The translations under genes were made by a program, and so were the position numbers. Below, one piece after another: positions 37,694 to 47,353 of a stretch of 64,000 nucleotides of DNA. The stretch covers positions 1 to 64,000 of the forward strand of contig NZFO01000004.1 in NCBI GenBank assembly GCA_002690705.1, given 5' to 3'. The DNA is from Magnetovibrio sp. Lineage in GTDB: Bacteria > Pseudomonadota > Alphaproteobacteria > Rhodospirillales > Casp-alpha2. The notes under the pieces are model-generated. The model was not told where the DNA came from and searched no databases. It saw nothing but the letters and a program-made list of their open reading frames with translations. Numbering within the stretch: the first letter of the stretch is position 1; each line of letters begins with the position of its first letter.

Positions 37694-38626
37694 ATGAACG
37701 AGCGTGCCACCCATACTGCAAAAAATGCCAGCGACATCCCGGCCTATACTTGGATAGATCGTTTTGCCCCCGAGCTGTCGCGCCCCTTTTTTCGTCTTGC
37801 GCGCCTAGACCGCCCGATTGGAGTATGGCTTTTACTTATCCCTTGCTGGTGGGGCCTCGCTTTAGCTGAACCGAATGTTCTTGATTGGCAGGTCATCGGG
37901 CTTTTTGCATTGGGCGCCGTAGTGATGAGGGGTGCAGGATGTACTGTAAATGATCTTGTTGATCGTGATATTGATGCCAAGGTTGCCCGTACAGCAGCGC
38001 GCCCGATTGCTAGTGGCCAAATATCGGTCGCACACGGTGTTACTTTTTTAGGGGTTCAGGTAGTCATTGGGGCTTGGGTGCTTTTGCAATTTAATCAATT
38101 CGCTATCCAATTGGGGGTAACATCGCTTGGGCTGGTTTTTGTCTACCCTTTTTTGAAACGCATTACATATTGGCCCCAGCTATGGCTTGGATTAACATTT
38201 AATTGGGGCGTATTGATGGGGTGGACAGTAGTAGAGGGCAGCCTCGGTATGGCGCCAAGTTTACTTTATATGGCGGGTATTTTTTGGACTTTAGGCTACG
38301 ACACAATATACGCTCATCAAGATAAGCAAGATGATTTGTTTGCAGGTGTTAAATCGAGTGCCTTGGCACTTGGTGAGCACACTAAACCTTGGTTATGCCT
38401 GTTTTATGCCGCTGCTTTGACCTTGATTGGGGCCGCCGGGTTGGCAGCGCAATTAACTTGGCCGTTTTTTATAGGTCTTGGGTTTGGAACTCTCCACATG
38501 ATTAATCAAGTTTGGCGGGTTGATATTAATCACCCCGCAGGATGCCTTGTTGTATTCAAATCAAACAGAGATTTTGGGTTTGTAATCTTAGCCGGAATAC
38601 TATCTGCCCGTTTTGTCCCCGCTTAA
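37694..38626 (+). CDS. ubiA: 4-hydroxybenzoate polyprenyltransferase
   Basis: Membrane prenyltransferase attaching the polyprenyl chain to 4-hydroxybenzoate in ubiquinone synthesis. Multiple TM helices. The two Asp-rich prenyl-diphosphate motifs are NDLVDRDIDAKVART and YDTIYAHQDKQDD. I chose the ATG at 37694-37696 (310 residues). The frame is open 12 codons upstream through an unrelated segment. Divergent from rsmE with 63 bp between the starts. Confidence 0.95.
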   Translation: MNERATHTAKNASDIPAYTWIDRFAPELSRPFFRLARLDRPIGVWLLLIPCWWGLALAEPNVLDWQVIGLFALGAVVMRGAGCTVNDLVDRDIDAKVARTAARPIASGQISVAHGVTFLGVQVVIGAWVLLQFNQFAIQLGVTSLGLVFVYPFLKRITYWPQLWLGLTFNWGVLMGWTVVEGSLGMAPSLLYMAGIFWTLGYDTIYAHQDKQDDLFAGVKSSALALGEHTKPWLCLFYAAALTLIGAAGLAAQLTWPFFIGLGFGTLHMINQVWRVDINHPAGCLVVFKSNRDFGFVILAGILSARFVPA

Positions 38627-38778
38627 ACTTGGATAATGGAAAAATTTTTATGATCAAGAGCGTTAAGATTGTATTTAAGCGTATTAGAACGCTAAAGCCT
38701 TAAACCGGGATTTTCGATAGGCCCGTCTACAAATGATGAAATATCATTATTTGGCGCCAAGCGTTGCAATACATGTTC

Positions 38779-39300
38779 TTAAATCTGTTCCTGTGACATG
38801 GCACTCCAAGAGCGGCCTTTTGCGGTCATCCCTGCTATATAAATTGGCTTTCCCTCATAACTAAGCGCGCCGAAGCGACTTTGATAAGTGTAAAAGTGAT
38901 CGAGTATGGGGCCCATATCGCTGAATATTTCGACACTATTTATGCGGCCAAAACAATAATTATTGGAGGCTAGTTCGGTCTGATGCATTCGTTGCAATTG
39001 AGGCTCGGAGAGCCAAGTTATAAATAGCGTGACAGTGACGCCGGGTAAGTATTTAAGGGTGGCATGAATGGCCTCGTTTGATGAGGTATGTGGCTAATAA
39101 ACGGATTCAAAATTGTCTAGATGAACTCGAACAACAGGAATAAAGTCCCAATTTTATCTAACATATTTTTTATGAGTTGATATGGGGCTTGGTTTGAGCC
39201 TACCGAAAGAACGGGTAAGGGGAATTCCAATGATGAGATGGCGATGTCATCGTCCACGAAGTGTGTTTTGCCATTCTCAGATATGAACGATTTACCGGCG
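38779..39300 (-). pseudogene. Decayed gene of unrecognised family (GSN-motif protein)
   Basis: Minus-strand sequence reads as protein only if frames are joined. One frame (about 39300 to 39140) gives THFVDDDIAISSLEFPL then PVLSVGSNQAPYQLIKN. A second (39140 to 38779) gives FIPVVRVHLDNFESVY, a TAG at 39094-39096, then TLKYLPGVTVTLFITWLSEP, LQRMHQTELASNNYCFGRIN and YEGKPIYIAGMTAKGRSWSA. Thus there is at least one frameshift and one nonsense codon. The sequence N-terminal of 39300 is too degraded to follow. The VGSN motif and size recall gamma-glutamylcyclotransferase-like hypotheticals, but I cannot name the family. Together with 38627-38778 and 39301-39623 it fills the gap between ubiA and the UbiD-like gene; nothing else is seen there. 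Confidence 0.65.
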
Positions 39301-39623
39301 CAAGGATTTCATTCTTGTTCTCCCGAAGCGAGTTATGAAGCTTTGGTTGAATTAAGCTGTGGTTTAGCGAGGTCTTGGCCTTTATGCAGTATTCCATTTG
39401 GCGTACGTAAATATTGATAAAGCAAATGAGTTGGACGCTCATGTAACGCTAACCCCAATATTAAGTTCTTTTGATACGCAGAGTTAAAACAATTTGTAGG
39501 TTAGAATAGTTTGGTTGATTTTAAGAGAAAATAGCGCTTTCAATGATTTTATTGTTTAGTGTCTAACGAACCAAGCCACAATTTTCGCAGCAAAGTTTTT
39601 GTCCCCGGATAGCAGGATAACTC

Positions 39624-41162
39624 ATGACTTACGCATCGCTGAGAGACTTTATATTCGAGCGCTTAGAGCCGAGAGGACGCCTTAAACGTGTTTCAACCCC
39701 AGTTTCTACCGTATTGGAAATGACAGAAATTCAAACCCGTTTATTGGCTGAGGATGGCCCGGCAGTTCTGTTTGAAAACCCGATCAATGCTGATGGCAAA
39801 CCCTCGAATATACCGGTTTTAGTCAATTTATTTGGCACAGTCGAGCGTGTAGCGTGGGGTATGAACCGCGAGCCGGGTCAGTTGCGTGAAATTGGAGAAA
39901 CCTTGGCCCAACTTCGTCAACCGGAGCCTCCGGATGGCTGGAGAGAAGCAATGGAGATGCTTCCACTGATCAAGACAGCGATGACAATGAAACCGCGAAT
40001 AGTATCGAAGGGACACTGTCATGATATTGTGTTTTTGGGCAAAGATATAGATCTCACCCAGCTACCCATTCAGACCTGTTGGCCGGGGGAGCCCGCACCA
40101 CTAATTTCCTGGCCATTGGTGGTTACTCAAGGCCCGAGGCCAAAGGCAGGCGGAAGCGGGGTCGAGAGGGACCCTCGAGACGGCTTTAACCTCGGCATAT
40201 ACAGAATGCAGGTTACGGGTAAAAATACGACACTTATGCGGTGGCTGAAACACCGTGGCGGTGCTCAGCACCATTCACGCTGGCAAGAGGAAAAGCGCAA
40301 GCCTCTGCCCGCTGCTGTTATCCTCGGTGCTGACCCAGGGACAATATTAGCAGCCGTGACACCCGTACCTGATACACTTTCTGAATACCATTTCGCGGGC
40401 CTTCTGCGAGGGAAGAGGGTTGATCTAGTTGATTGCAAGACCGTCCCTCTGCAAGTTCCAGCGGAGAGTGAGATTGTGATTGAAGGCCACGTATCGCTTG
40501 AAGATTACGGTCCGGAGGGACCGTATGGTGATCACACAGGGTATTATAATGCAGTTGAGAAGTTTCCCGTGTTTACTATAAGCGCCATCACTATGCGAAA
40601 GGACCCAATTTATCTCTCAACCTTCACTGGCCGTCCCCCGGATGAGCCGTCGGTCTTAGGAGAGGCATTAAATGACGTTTTTGTGCCCATATTAGCCCAA
40701 CAGTTCCCTGAGATAGTTGACTTTTGGTTGCCGCCAGAGGGCTGCTCCTATCGGGTTGCTGTGGTCTCGATAAAAAAGGCTTATGCGGGGCACGCGAAGC
40801 GTGTGATGATGGCTGTCTGGTCTTATCTCCGACAGTTTATGTATACCAAGTTTGTCATTGTAGTGGACGAGTGCATAAATGCCCGTGATTGGAACGATGT
40901 TATCTGGGCAGTTTCAACGCAAGTTGATCCAGTGCGTGATGTGACCTTGATAGAAAATACCCCAATTGATTACTTGGATTTTGCCTCTCCAGTATCTGGC
41001 CTCGGTTCAAAAATGGGTATTGATGCAACCAAAAAATTACCCCCTGAAACAAGCCGGGAGTGGGGTATTCCAATTCGAATGAGGGATGACATTATTGAAG
41101 AAGTGACGCGTAAATGGCCTGAATTTGATCTTCCCGGCAGCGGGTTACCGATATGGAAATAA
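39624..41162 (+). CDS. ubiD: UbiD-family prenylated-FMN decarboxylase
   Basis: Carboxy-lyase using prenylated FMN. The 512-residue protein carries [10 protein letters not shown] and [12 protein letters not shown] (cofactor site), and [25 protein letters not shown] with the acidic residues of the catalytic E-R-E network. It could be the 4-hydroxy-3-polyprenylbenzoate decarboxylase of ubiquinone synthesis, plausible with ubiA 1 kb upstream, or an aromatic/heteroaromatic decarboxylase from the same family. No ubiX (flavin prenyltransferase) is adjacent. AGGA ribosome site upstream. Confidence 0.85.
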   Translation: MTYASLRDFIFERLEPRGRLKRVSTPVSTVLEMTEIQTRLLAEDGPAVLFENPINADGKPSNIPVLVNLFGTVERVAWGMNREPGQLREIGETLAQLRQPEPPDGWREAMEMLPLIKTAMTMKPRIVSKGHCHDIVFLGKDIDLTQLPIQTCWPGEPAPLISWPLVVTQGPRPKAGGSGVERDPRDGFNLGIYRMQVTGKNTTLMRWLKHRGGAQHHSRWQEEKRKPLPAAVILGADPGTILAAVTPVPDTLSEYHFAGLLRGKRVDLVDCKTVPLQVPAESEIVIEGHVSLEDYGPEGPYGDHTGYYNAVEKFPVFTISAITMRKDPIYLSTFTGRPPDEPSVLGEALNDVFVPILAQQFPEIVDFWLPPEGCSYRVAVVSIKKAYAGHAKRVMMAVWSYLRQFMYTKFVIVVDECINARDWNDVIWAVSTQVDPVRDVTLIENTPIDYLDFASPVSGLGSKMGIDATKKLPPETSREWGIPIRMRDDIIEEVTRKWPEFDLPGSGLPIWK

Positions 41163-41236
41163 TTGGGTAACAAATGTTCTATTTTGCGCGACATGGTTGA
41201 ATGTTGAGGGATAGCTCATTCGATTTAGGCTATTGA

Positions 41237-41728
41237 AAAGTTAAGAATACACACATTTTGCCTCACGTGTATCTAGATATTGCGCTTGCGGGGCGGATTC
41301 AAATGGCGCGCCTCTCGAAACAGCTGCCCCTTACCTAGTTATGGCGTCGCGCCGGAGTATTGGCCAAAACATTCAATAATTGGGAATTAGATCGTTAATA
41401 ACTGCGTGCTAATAAATTGAAAATTCTAGCTGGTTTTTTAAATGTGAGTTCGGGATAGCTTCTTGGCGAAAAAATACCAGATACGGATATAGAGTTTGAA
41501 GTTCCCCTCGATGAGACGGCGGGACTATCGTCAAAGGTTGAGCGCGTGATGAAATCGTATTAGCGCATGGCAGTTCTCTGTTTTGAGCTAAAAGCTAAAA
41601 TTAAGCGGATGCAGTCAGATATGGAGCAGAAACCGATTTGGTTGCTGGCCATTGACCTTAGGGTCCTCCAAGCATAGGTTCCGGCTCGACGGCAATCACG
41701 CCTGCAAAAAGCTATGGAACTACCCTAA
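41237..41728 (+). pseudogene. XRE/Cro-type transcriptional regulator pseudogene
   Basis: A single frame reads through the 566-bp gap before lysS with six stop codons (TAG 41336, TAA 41396, TAA 41399, TAG 41456, TAG 41561, TAG 41675) and no frameshift. Between stops it gives GRIQMARLSKQLPLT, LWRRAGVLAKTFNNWELDR, LRANKLKILAGFLNVSSG, LLGEKIPDTDIEFEVPL and RMAVLCFELKAKIKRMQSDM. The first three match a Cro/C1 helix-turn-helix (arrLs..L..LA..aGv....i..wE....., kLakfLnVs..yLLGe). The frame ends in TAA directly before the lysS ATG. 41163-41236 shows nothing. Confidence 0.7.
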
Positions 41729-43315
41729 ATGACTGATATTCGTATCCTCGCTGAAAACGCTAAATCGTGGCCATTTCAAGAAGCTAAGATGCTATTGAAG
41801 CGAGTTAAGGAGGGTAAAAACCTTAAAAAGGGCTATGTGTTGTTTCAGACCGGTTATGGTCCATCGGGCTTGCCGCATATAGGTACCTTCGGGGAAGTTG
41901 CGCGCACGCTAATGGTGCGTCACGCATTCGAGCAAATGGATGATACGCCGACGCGTTTGTTTGCTTTCTCCGACGATATGGATGGTCTCCGCAAGGTGCC
42001 AGATAACATACCAGAGCGAGCCATGGTTGCTGAACATTTGGGCAAGCCATTGACGGCAATTCCCGACCCCTTTGGCACTCACGATAGCTTTGGGATGCAT
42101 AATAATTCAAAACTTTGCACTTTTTTGGACAAATTCGGTTTTGACTATGAATTCATTTCTGCAACCGATTGTTACAGATCGGGGAAATTCGATGCGATGA
42201 TTATGAGAGTTCTGGAGAATTATGAAGCAGTCATGGACGTTATTCTGCCAACTCTCGGGCCAGAGCGTCGTGCTTCTTATAGTCCTTTTCTGCCAATTTG
42301 TTCTAAAACTGGACAGGTCTTACAAGTTCCTATTGTAGAAAAAAACTTAAAAGCCGGCACCGTCGTTTATGAGGAAGAGGATGGCAAGAAGACTGAAACG
42401 CTTGTTACAGGCGGTAATTGCAAGCTTCAATGGAAAGTAGACTGGGCCATGCGCTGGAAGGCGCTGCGGGTAGATTATGAAATGTCGGGTAAAGATTTGA
42501 TTGAATCGACTAAGTTGTCGGGAGCGGTCTGCCGGATACTAGGTGGCAATCCTCCGGTTGGATTTACCTACGAGCTATTTCTTGATGAGAATGGTGAGAA
42601 AATTTCAAAATCTATCGGAAATGGCTTGTCTGTTGAAGAATGGCTCACTTACGCTCCACCCGAAAGCTTGGCTCAGTTTATGTTCCAGAAACCCAGAGCG
42701 GCTAAACGTCTTTATTTTGACGTCATTCCGCGCCAAGTTGACGACTACTTGCAGCATCTAGGGGCTTTTGCGGGTCAGGAACTCCACGAACAAATTGAAA
42801 ATCCATCGTGGCATATTCACCGTGGTTCTCCGCCAACTGAGGATGCGCACTTAAGCTTTAATATCTTGCTAAACCTCGCTAGCGTTTGCCACACCGAAGA
42901 CCAATCTGTGCTGTGGCATTTTATCTCCCGCTACCGCCCAGATGCCTCTCCGGAAACAGCGCCGATGCTAAACCAATTGACAGGATATGCCATTAATTAT
43001 TATCGAGACTTCATAAAGCCAAAAAAAAATTACCGTACGCCGAATGATCAAGAACGTGCTGCAATTAAAGACGTTGTAAAAATGTTAAAAAACATGGATG
43101 CCGATGCGGGCGCGGAAACTATTCAAAGTGAATTATATGAAATCGGGAAACGTCATGCATTTGAAAATCTGAGAGATTGGTTTAAGTGCTTGTATGAGGT
43201 GCTTTTGGGACAGCCCCAAGGGCCAAGAATGGGGTCGTTTATAGCCCTTTACGGGATTGTAGAGAGCGTCTCACTTATTGAGCGAGTACTTAGTGGTGAG
43301 GATTTAATGAGGTAA
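41729..43315 (+). CDS. lysS: Lysyl-tRNA synthetase, class I
   Basis: Charges tRNA-Lys. This is the archaeal-type class I enzyme (LysK), found in Alphaproteobacteria instead of the class II enzyme. It has the HIGH-like PSGLPHIGTFGEV near residue 50, KISKS in place of KMSKS (NGEKISKSIGNGLS), and the class I-specific catalytic-domain segments SDDMDGLRKVPDN and CYRSGKFDAMI. 528 residues, normal. The gene starts immediately after the stop of the XRE pseudogene and converges with the aminotransferase gene with 3 bp between them. Confidence 0.95.
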   Translation: MTDIRILAENAKSWPFQEAKMLLKRVKEGKNLKKGYVLFQTGYGPSGLPHIGTFGEVARTLMVRHAFEQMDDTPTRLFAFSDDMDGLRKVPDNIPERAMVAEHLGKPLTAIPDPFGTHDSFGMHNNSKLCTFLDKFGFDYEFISATDCYRSGKFDAMIMRVLENYEAVMDVILPTLGPERRASYSPFLPICSKTGQVLQVPIVEKNLKAGTVVYEEEDGKKTETLVTGGNCKLQWKVDWAMRWKALRVDYEMSGKDLIESTKLSGAVCRILGGNPPVGFTYELFLDENGEKISKSIGNGLSVEEWLTYAPPESLAQFMFQKPRAAKRLYFDVIPRQVDDYLQHLGAFAGQELHEQIENPSWHIHRGSPPTEDAHLSFNILLNLASVCHTEDQSVLWHFISRYRPDASPETAPMLNQLTGYAINYYRDFIKPKKNYRTPNDQERAAIKDVVKMLKNMDADAGAETIQSELYEIGKRHAFENLRDWFKCLYEVLLGQPQGPRMGSFIALYGIVESVSLIERVLSGEDLMR

Positions 43316-43318
43316 GAA

Positions 43319-44179
43319 CTAATAGCAAGTAGCTGCCCATTTGAGATACAGCTCTCTTGCACGGTTATAGATTGGGCCCGAACCTAATTCACGGTTCTCG
43401 AGGCGTATGCACGGTGATAGTTTAGCATAGTTTCCCGAAGCAAATAGTTCAGAAGCCCCATCTAGCTCTTGGGGCCGGATCGCACGCTCAATCACCTCAA
43501 TGCCATCAGCGCGCAACAGCTGAATGATGCGCTGTCGAGTTATGCCGTTCAAGAATGTGCCGTTAATAACTGGAGTGTGGACTGCACCGTCCTCGCACAT
43601 AAACAGATTAGCATAAGAAAATTCTGCAACGTTACCCGCTGGGTCCAGAGAAATGCCAGTATCAAAACCTTTTCCGTTTGCCTCCCTGATACTTCTGGCG
43701 ACATTAGGATAAAGGCATGAGGCCTTTGCCTCTGTTGGTGCCATATCGAGGGCGGGGCGCCGGAAACTGGTAATTGTGGATGAAAAACCCCTGGGTTCAG
43801 GCAACGGGGATATGCTGACATGCAGAACAAACTCGGTCGACTCGGGATCGGGCACGATAAATCCGCCGGACGGGTACAAAAGTGGGCAAATATATAAATC
43901 GGACTCTGGATGGAAATTGGAGACTGCTTCGCGCGAAAGTCTAGCAATTTCGTCAGCGCTGACTGGGGATTTTAACCCCATCAATTCCCCCGATTTTATT
44001 AACCTTTGGCAATGAGCGAGTAAGTCTGGTAATGCCCCGCCTAATGAGCGTGCACCATCAAAAACCGCAGAGCCTAGCCACAATCCATGATCTCTAGGGT
44101 GGAGCAGGGCTGGGTTACCCTCATGCCATTTGCCGTTAGCGAACGTTAAGCTTTTGTCATGTGAGATTACTTCTCGCAT
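43319..44179 (-). CDS. Class IV aminotransferase (branched-chain amino acid aminotransferase-like)
   Basis: PLP enzyme of fold type IV. The catalytic Lys lies in TEAKASCLYPNVARSIREA. The phosphate-binding regions NVAEFSYANLFM and FLNGITRQRIIQLL are present, and ASELFASGNYAKLSPC takes the place of the common EVFFTGTA. The 286 residues fit IlvE, but D-amino-acid transaminases and aminodeoxychorismate lyases share this fold, so the substrate is uncertain. The upstream region carries phased ACATGT repeats. Confidence 0.85.
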   Translation of the reverse strand: MREVISHDKSLTFANGKWHEGNPALLHPRDHGLWLGSAVFDGARSLGGALPDLLAHCQRLIKSGELMGLKSPVSADEIARLSREAVSNFHPESDLYICPLLYPSGGFIVPDPESTEFVLHVSISPLPEPRGFSSTITSFRRPALDMAPTEAKASCLYPNVARSIREANGKGFDTGISLDPAGNVAEFSYANLFMCEDGAVHTPVINGTFLNGITRQRIIQLLRADGIEVIERAIRPQELDGASELFASGNYAKLSPCIRLENRELGSGPIYNRARELYLKWAATCY

Positions 44180-44211
44180 TTACCGCTTTAATCCTATTTA
44201 CCTTTATTTTC

Positions 44212-44248
44212 ATAAAAACATGTAATAATTTTTATAAGAACATGTGAT
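44212..44248. promoter_or_regulatory. Phased 15-bp direct repeats with ACATGT cores
   Basis: Two copies, ATAAAAACATGTAAT (44212-44226) and ATAAGAACATGTGAT (44234-44248), lie 22 bp apart, about two helical turns, 33-69 bp upstream of the aminotransferase ATG. Each contains the palindrome ACATGT. Layout typical of a dimeric or cooperative regulator site; the regulator is unknown. Confidence 0.35.
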
Positions 44249-44322
44249 GAATCTGTCAGTTAAAGTTTGAAATAACTCCGTAATTTTCCAAAATACCGGT
44301 GTTTTACTTTTGCCACGGTTAT

Positions 44323-46461
44323 TTAATTGTTTTTCAAGATCGACAAAATGTCTGCGGCAGCGCTTGGGATATTGGTGCCGGGACCGTAAATGGCGGCTAC
44401 TCCACTGTCGAACATAAATTCATAATCCTGCAATGGAATAACCCCGCCGCAAACAACTACAATATTGCCAGCATTTTTTTTGCCAAGTTCCTCGATGAGT
44501 GCCGGAACTAATGTCTTGTGACCGGCGGCTTGGCTAGAGACGCCAACCACATGGACATCGTTTTCGATTGCTTCACAAGCGGCCTCCTCTGGTGTTTGGA
44601 ATAATACTCCTAAATCGACATCAAAACCAATATCGGCAAAAGCCGTGGCGATCACCTTAGCTCCTCGATCGTGACCATCTTGGCCCATTTTAACCACCAA
44701 CATACGTGGGCGACGGCCTTCAACCTCGGCGAAACTGGCGACATCTTCGCAAATTTTATTGAATGCTGCATCACCTTCATAAGCCAGTCCGTAGACGCCT
44801 GAGATTGGCCGGGTTTGTGCACGGAATCGTGAATAAACTTGCTCTAATGCATTCGATATCTCTCCCACCGTTGCTCGGACCCGTGATGCATTAATAGAGA
44901 GTTCTAGTAAGTTACCGTCACCCCTTTCGGCAGCTTCAGTCAGCGCCTCTAAAGCGCGATTACAGGCCTGTTCGTCACGGGTATGACGGATTTTTTTAAG
45001 TCGTTCGATCTGTTGTTCACGAACTTTGGCATTGTCAATTTCGAGAACGTCGATCTCATCTTCGGTTTTGAATTGGTACTTGTTCACACCAACAACCACT
45101 TCCTCTCCGCGATCGATCCGGGCTTGTTTACGTGCTGCGGCCTCCTCTATCAGCTGTTTGGGTATGCCAGCGCTAACAGCCTTAGTCATGCCATCTAGCC
45201 CCTCGATTTCTTCGATTAGTTTCATTGCCTCATTGGCTAAGGAGGTGGTTAGACTCTCTAAGTAATAGCTACCGCCGAGGGGGTCGATGACTTTTGGAAT
45301 ACCAGTTTCTTCGGCCACAATTAGTTGAGTGTTTCGGGCAATTCGTGCTGAGAAGGGTGTTGGCAAGCCGATGGCTTCATCCAATGCATTTGTGTGAAGG
45401 CTTTGGGTGCCCCCCATAACTGCAGCCATGCACTCAATGGTAGTGCGAACCACATTATTGTATGGCGAGTCGGCAGTTAGGGATACTCCAGATGTCTGAC
45501 AATGTGTGCGTAATACTGAGGAACGAGGATCTTTTGGGTTAAATTGTTGCATCAATTTCGACCATAAAAACCGTGCCGCCCGCAATTTTGCTACTTCCAT
45601 AAAAAAATTCATACCAATAGCGAAGAAAAAACTCAGGCGGGGTGCGAACGCATCAATATCCAAGCCCTTAGTTTGGGCGGCGCGGACGTATTCCAATCCG
45701 TTGGCAATGGTAAAAGCTAGTTCTTGAACGGCAGTCGCACCGGCTTCCTGCATGTGGTAGCCGGAAATAGAGATGGAATTAAATTTTGGCATATTTTGGG
45801 CTGTATATTGGATGATATCAGCAACTATTCGCATTGATGGTTCTGGAGGATAGATGTAAGTGTTACGCACCATAAATTCTTTAAGGATGTCGTTCTGGAT
45901 TGTGCCAGAGAGAGTTTCCGGCGCAATACCCTCTTCTTCGGCGGCTACGATATATCCCGCTAACACAGGCAGAACCGCACCATTCATGGTCATTGAAACA
46001 GACATCTGATCCAAAGGAATACCATTAAAGAGAATTTTCATATCCTCCACAGTGTCTATCGCGACCCCGGCCTTTCCAACATCGCCAATAACTCGGGGAT
46101 GATCTGAGTCATACCCGCGGTGCGTCGCTAAATCGAAAGCCACCGATAGCCCTTTTTGACCCGCAGCTAAGTTTTCACGGTAAAACTTGTTGGATGCTTC
46201 TGCGGTGGAGAATCCGGCGTACTGCCGAATTGTCCACGGTTGGTTTGCATACATCGTAGCTCTCGGACCACGGGTAAATGGAGGCATACCGGGTAGCGTA
46301 TTGACCAGCTCCATATTCTCAAGATCTGCAGCGGTATATAATGGCTTGACCGGAATGCCCTCTGGGGTATTCCATGTTAAATCTGTGATTCCACGGCCTC
46401 GTAATTCTCGAGCAGCGGTCTTCGCCCAAAGTTCCATATCTGGTGCTTTCGATGCAGCCAT
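44323..46461 (-). CDS. mcm: Methylmalonyl-CoA mutase (single-chain)
   Basis: Adenosylcobalamin-dependent interconversion of methylmalonyl-CoA and succinyl-CoA in propionate and branched-chain catabolism. The mutase barrel ([31 protein letters not shown]) is followed by the C-terminal B12-binding domain with base-off motif DGHDRG and [15 protein letters not shown] chose the ATG at 46459-46461 (712 residues) because GGAG lies 8 bp upstream; the frame is open 7 codons further. Length fits the homodimeric alphaproteobacterial form. No meaB or epimerase gene is adjacent. Confidence 0.96.
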   Translation of the reverse strand: MAASKAPDMELWAKTAARELRGRGITDLTWNTPEGIPVKPLYTAADLENMELVNTLPGMPPFTRGPRATMYANQPWTIRQYAGFSTAEASNKFYRENLAAGQKGLSVAFDLATHRGYDSDHPRVIGDVGKAGVAIDTVEDMKILFNGIPLDQMSVSMTMNGAVLPVLAGYIVAAEEEGIAPETLSGTIQNDILKEFMVRNTYIYPPEPSMRIVADIIQYTAQNMPKFNSISISGYHMQEAGATAVQELAFTIANGLEYVRAAQTKGLDIDAFAPRLSFFFAIGMNFFMEVAKLRAARFLWSKLMQQFNPKDPRSSVLRTHCQTSGVSLTADSPYNNVVRTTIECMAAVMGGTQSLHTNALDEAIGLPTPFSARIARNTQLIVAEETGIPKVIDPLGGSYYLESLTTSLANEAMKLIEEIEGLDGMTKAVSAGIPKQLIEEAAARKQARIDRGEEVVVGVNKYQFKTEDEIDVLEIDNAKVREQQIERLKKIRHTRDEQACNRALEALTEAAERGDGNLLELSINASRVRATVGEISNALEQVYSRFRAQTRPISGVYGLAYEGDAAFNKICEDVASFAEVEGRRPRMLVVKMGQDGHDRGAKVIATAFADIGFDVDLGVLFQTPEEAACEAIENDVHVVGVSSQAAGHKTLVPALIEELGKKNAGNIVVVCGGVIPLQDYEFMFDSGVAAIYGPGTNIPSAAADILSILKNN

Positions 46462-46626
46462 AACGTCTCCATCACCTATCAATCATCCCAAGCTAACTGT
46501 TAAATTGCCATGCTGGACCGCTGACTTCAATGTTGCGTAGCATCAATTATAGAGGTTTACTCGATTTATCCACCGAAAATTGATCTAAAACACCTTGAAT
46601 AAGTAATCAACATGTTGATTGAGCCA

Positions 46627-46643
46627 CAATATATAGTATATTG
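46627..46643. promoter_or_regulatory. 17-bp palindrome between mcm and gcrA
   Basis: CAATATA-TAG-TATATTG: perfect 7-bp arms with a 3-nt centre in the 320-bp divergent region (46462-46781), 166 bp from the mcm ATG and 139 bp from the gcrA ATG. Operator-like. Nothing else in that gap can be supported, though both promoters must be there. Confidence 0.35.
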
Positions 46644-46781
46644 CCCCATCATTGAGTGAATATTTCGTATATAAAGTAAGTTGACAGTCAGTCGTATGGT
46701 GAATCAGATAGAAAAGGGGGCTTTCGCTGCCGGATAGAGGGGCAACTCAGGGGCGCCCGCCGCGCGGAACCAATAAAAATA

Positions 46782-47144
46782 ATGAATGAAGAATGGACAC
46801 CTCAACGGGTCAGCGCACTAATAGCGCTCTGGAATGAAGGCCTCTCTACTAGCATCATCGGGGGGAGGTTGGGCGTCACTAAGAATGCAGTGGTTGGCAA
46901 AGTTCATAGATTAGGGTTACCAAAACGGGGCTCGCCCATCAAGCAAAAGTCGCGGCCAGCCGAAATTATAGACTTGGCATCGCTTAGGCCCGGCATGTGT
47001 TCGTGGCCGGAGGGTGAGCCAGGGACAGAGGACTTTCATTTTTGCGGGCTTCCAAATGTCCCCGGTAAACCATACTGTGAAAATCACTGTAAGCGAGCCT
47101 ATGTGAAAACTATGCGCACTGGGCGGCGCACTAACGCAGCTTAA
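46782..47144 (+). CDS. gcrA: GcrA cell-cycle transcriptional regulator
   Basis: Alphaproteobacteria-specific regulator that works with sigma-70 and CcrM-methylated GANTC sites to control cell-cycle genes. The diagnostic N-terminus MNEEWTPQRVSALIALWNEG, then IGGRLGVTKNAVVGKVHRLGL (HTH-like), and the C-terminal CSWPEGEPG with FCGLPNVPGKPYCENHCKRAY are present. At 120 residues it is shorter than Caulobacter GcrA (173) because the central linker is reduced; the sigma-interacting C-terminus is intact. Strong marker for the class of the host. Confidence 0.93.
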   Translation: MNEEWTPQRVSALIALWNEGLSTSIIGGRLGVTKNAVVGKVHRLGLPKRGSPIKQKSRPAEIIDLASLRPGMCSWPEGEPGTEDFHFCGLPNVPGKPYCENHCKRAYVKTMRTGRRTNAA

Positions 47145-47353
47145 GCGGATTGGCCACTATCACAGGATTGGTGACTAAAAAATCTTCACAAAAATTAATC
47201 CTCTGCAGATCTGAAAGCTCCGAACGTGGTATATTGAACGCGCCAAAGAAGTCCGCTGACCGACACATAAAGATTTTTAGGGTAAAAACCATGCGTCTTT
47301 GCAGGTGAACAGAGAAACTCTAAACAGTATTTTGATTTTCCTAAGGATAGTAA

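Noticed and set aside
20791-41728. TAG (amber) recoding, since most internal stops in the three pseudogenes are TAG
   Set aside because: TAG is used as an ordinary terminator by intact genes here (pgk, livF and the HAMP gene), and the pseudogenes also contain TAA codons, a frameshift or truncation.
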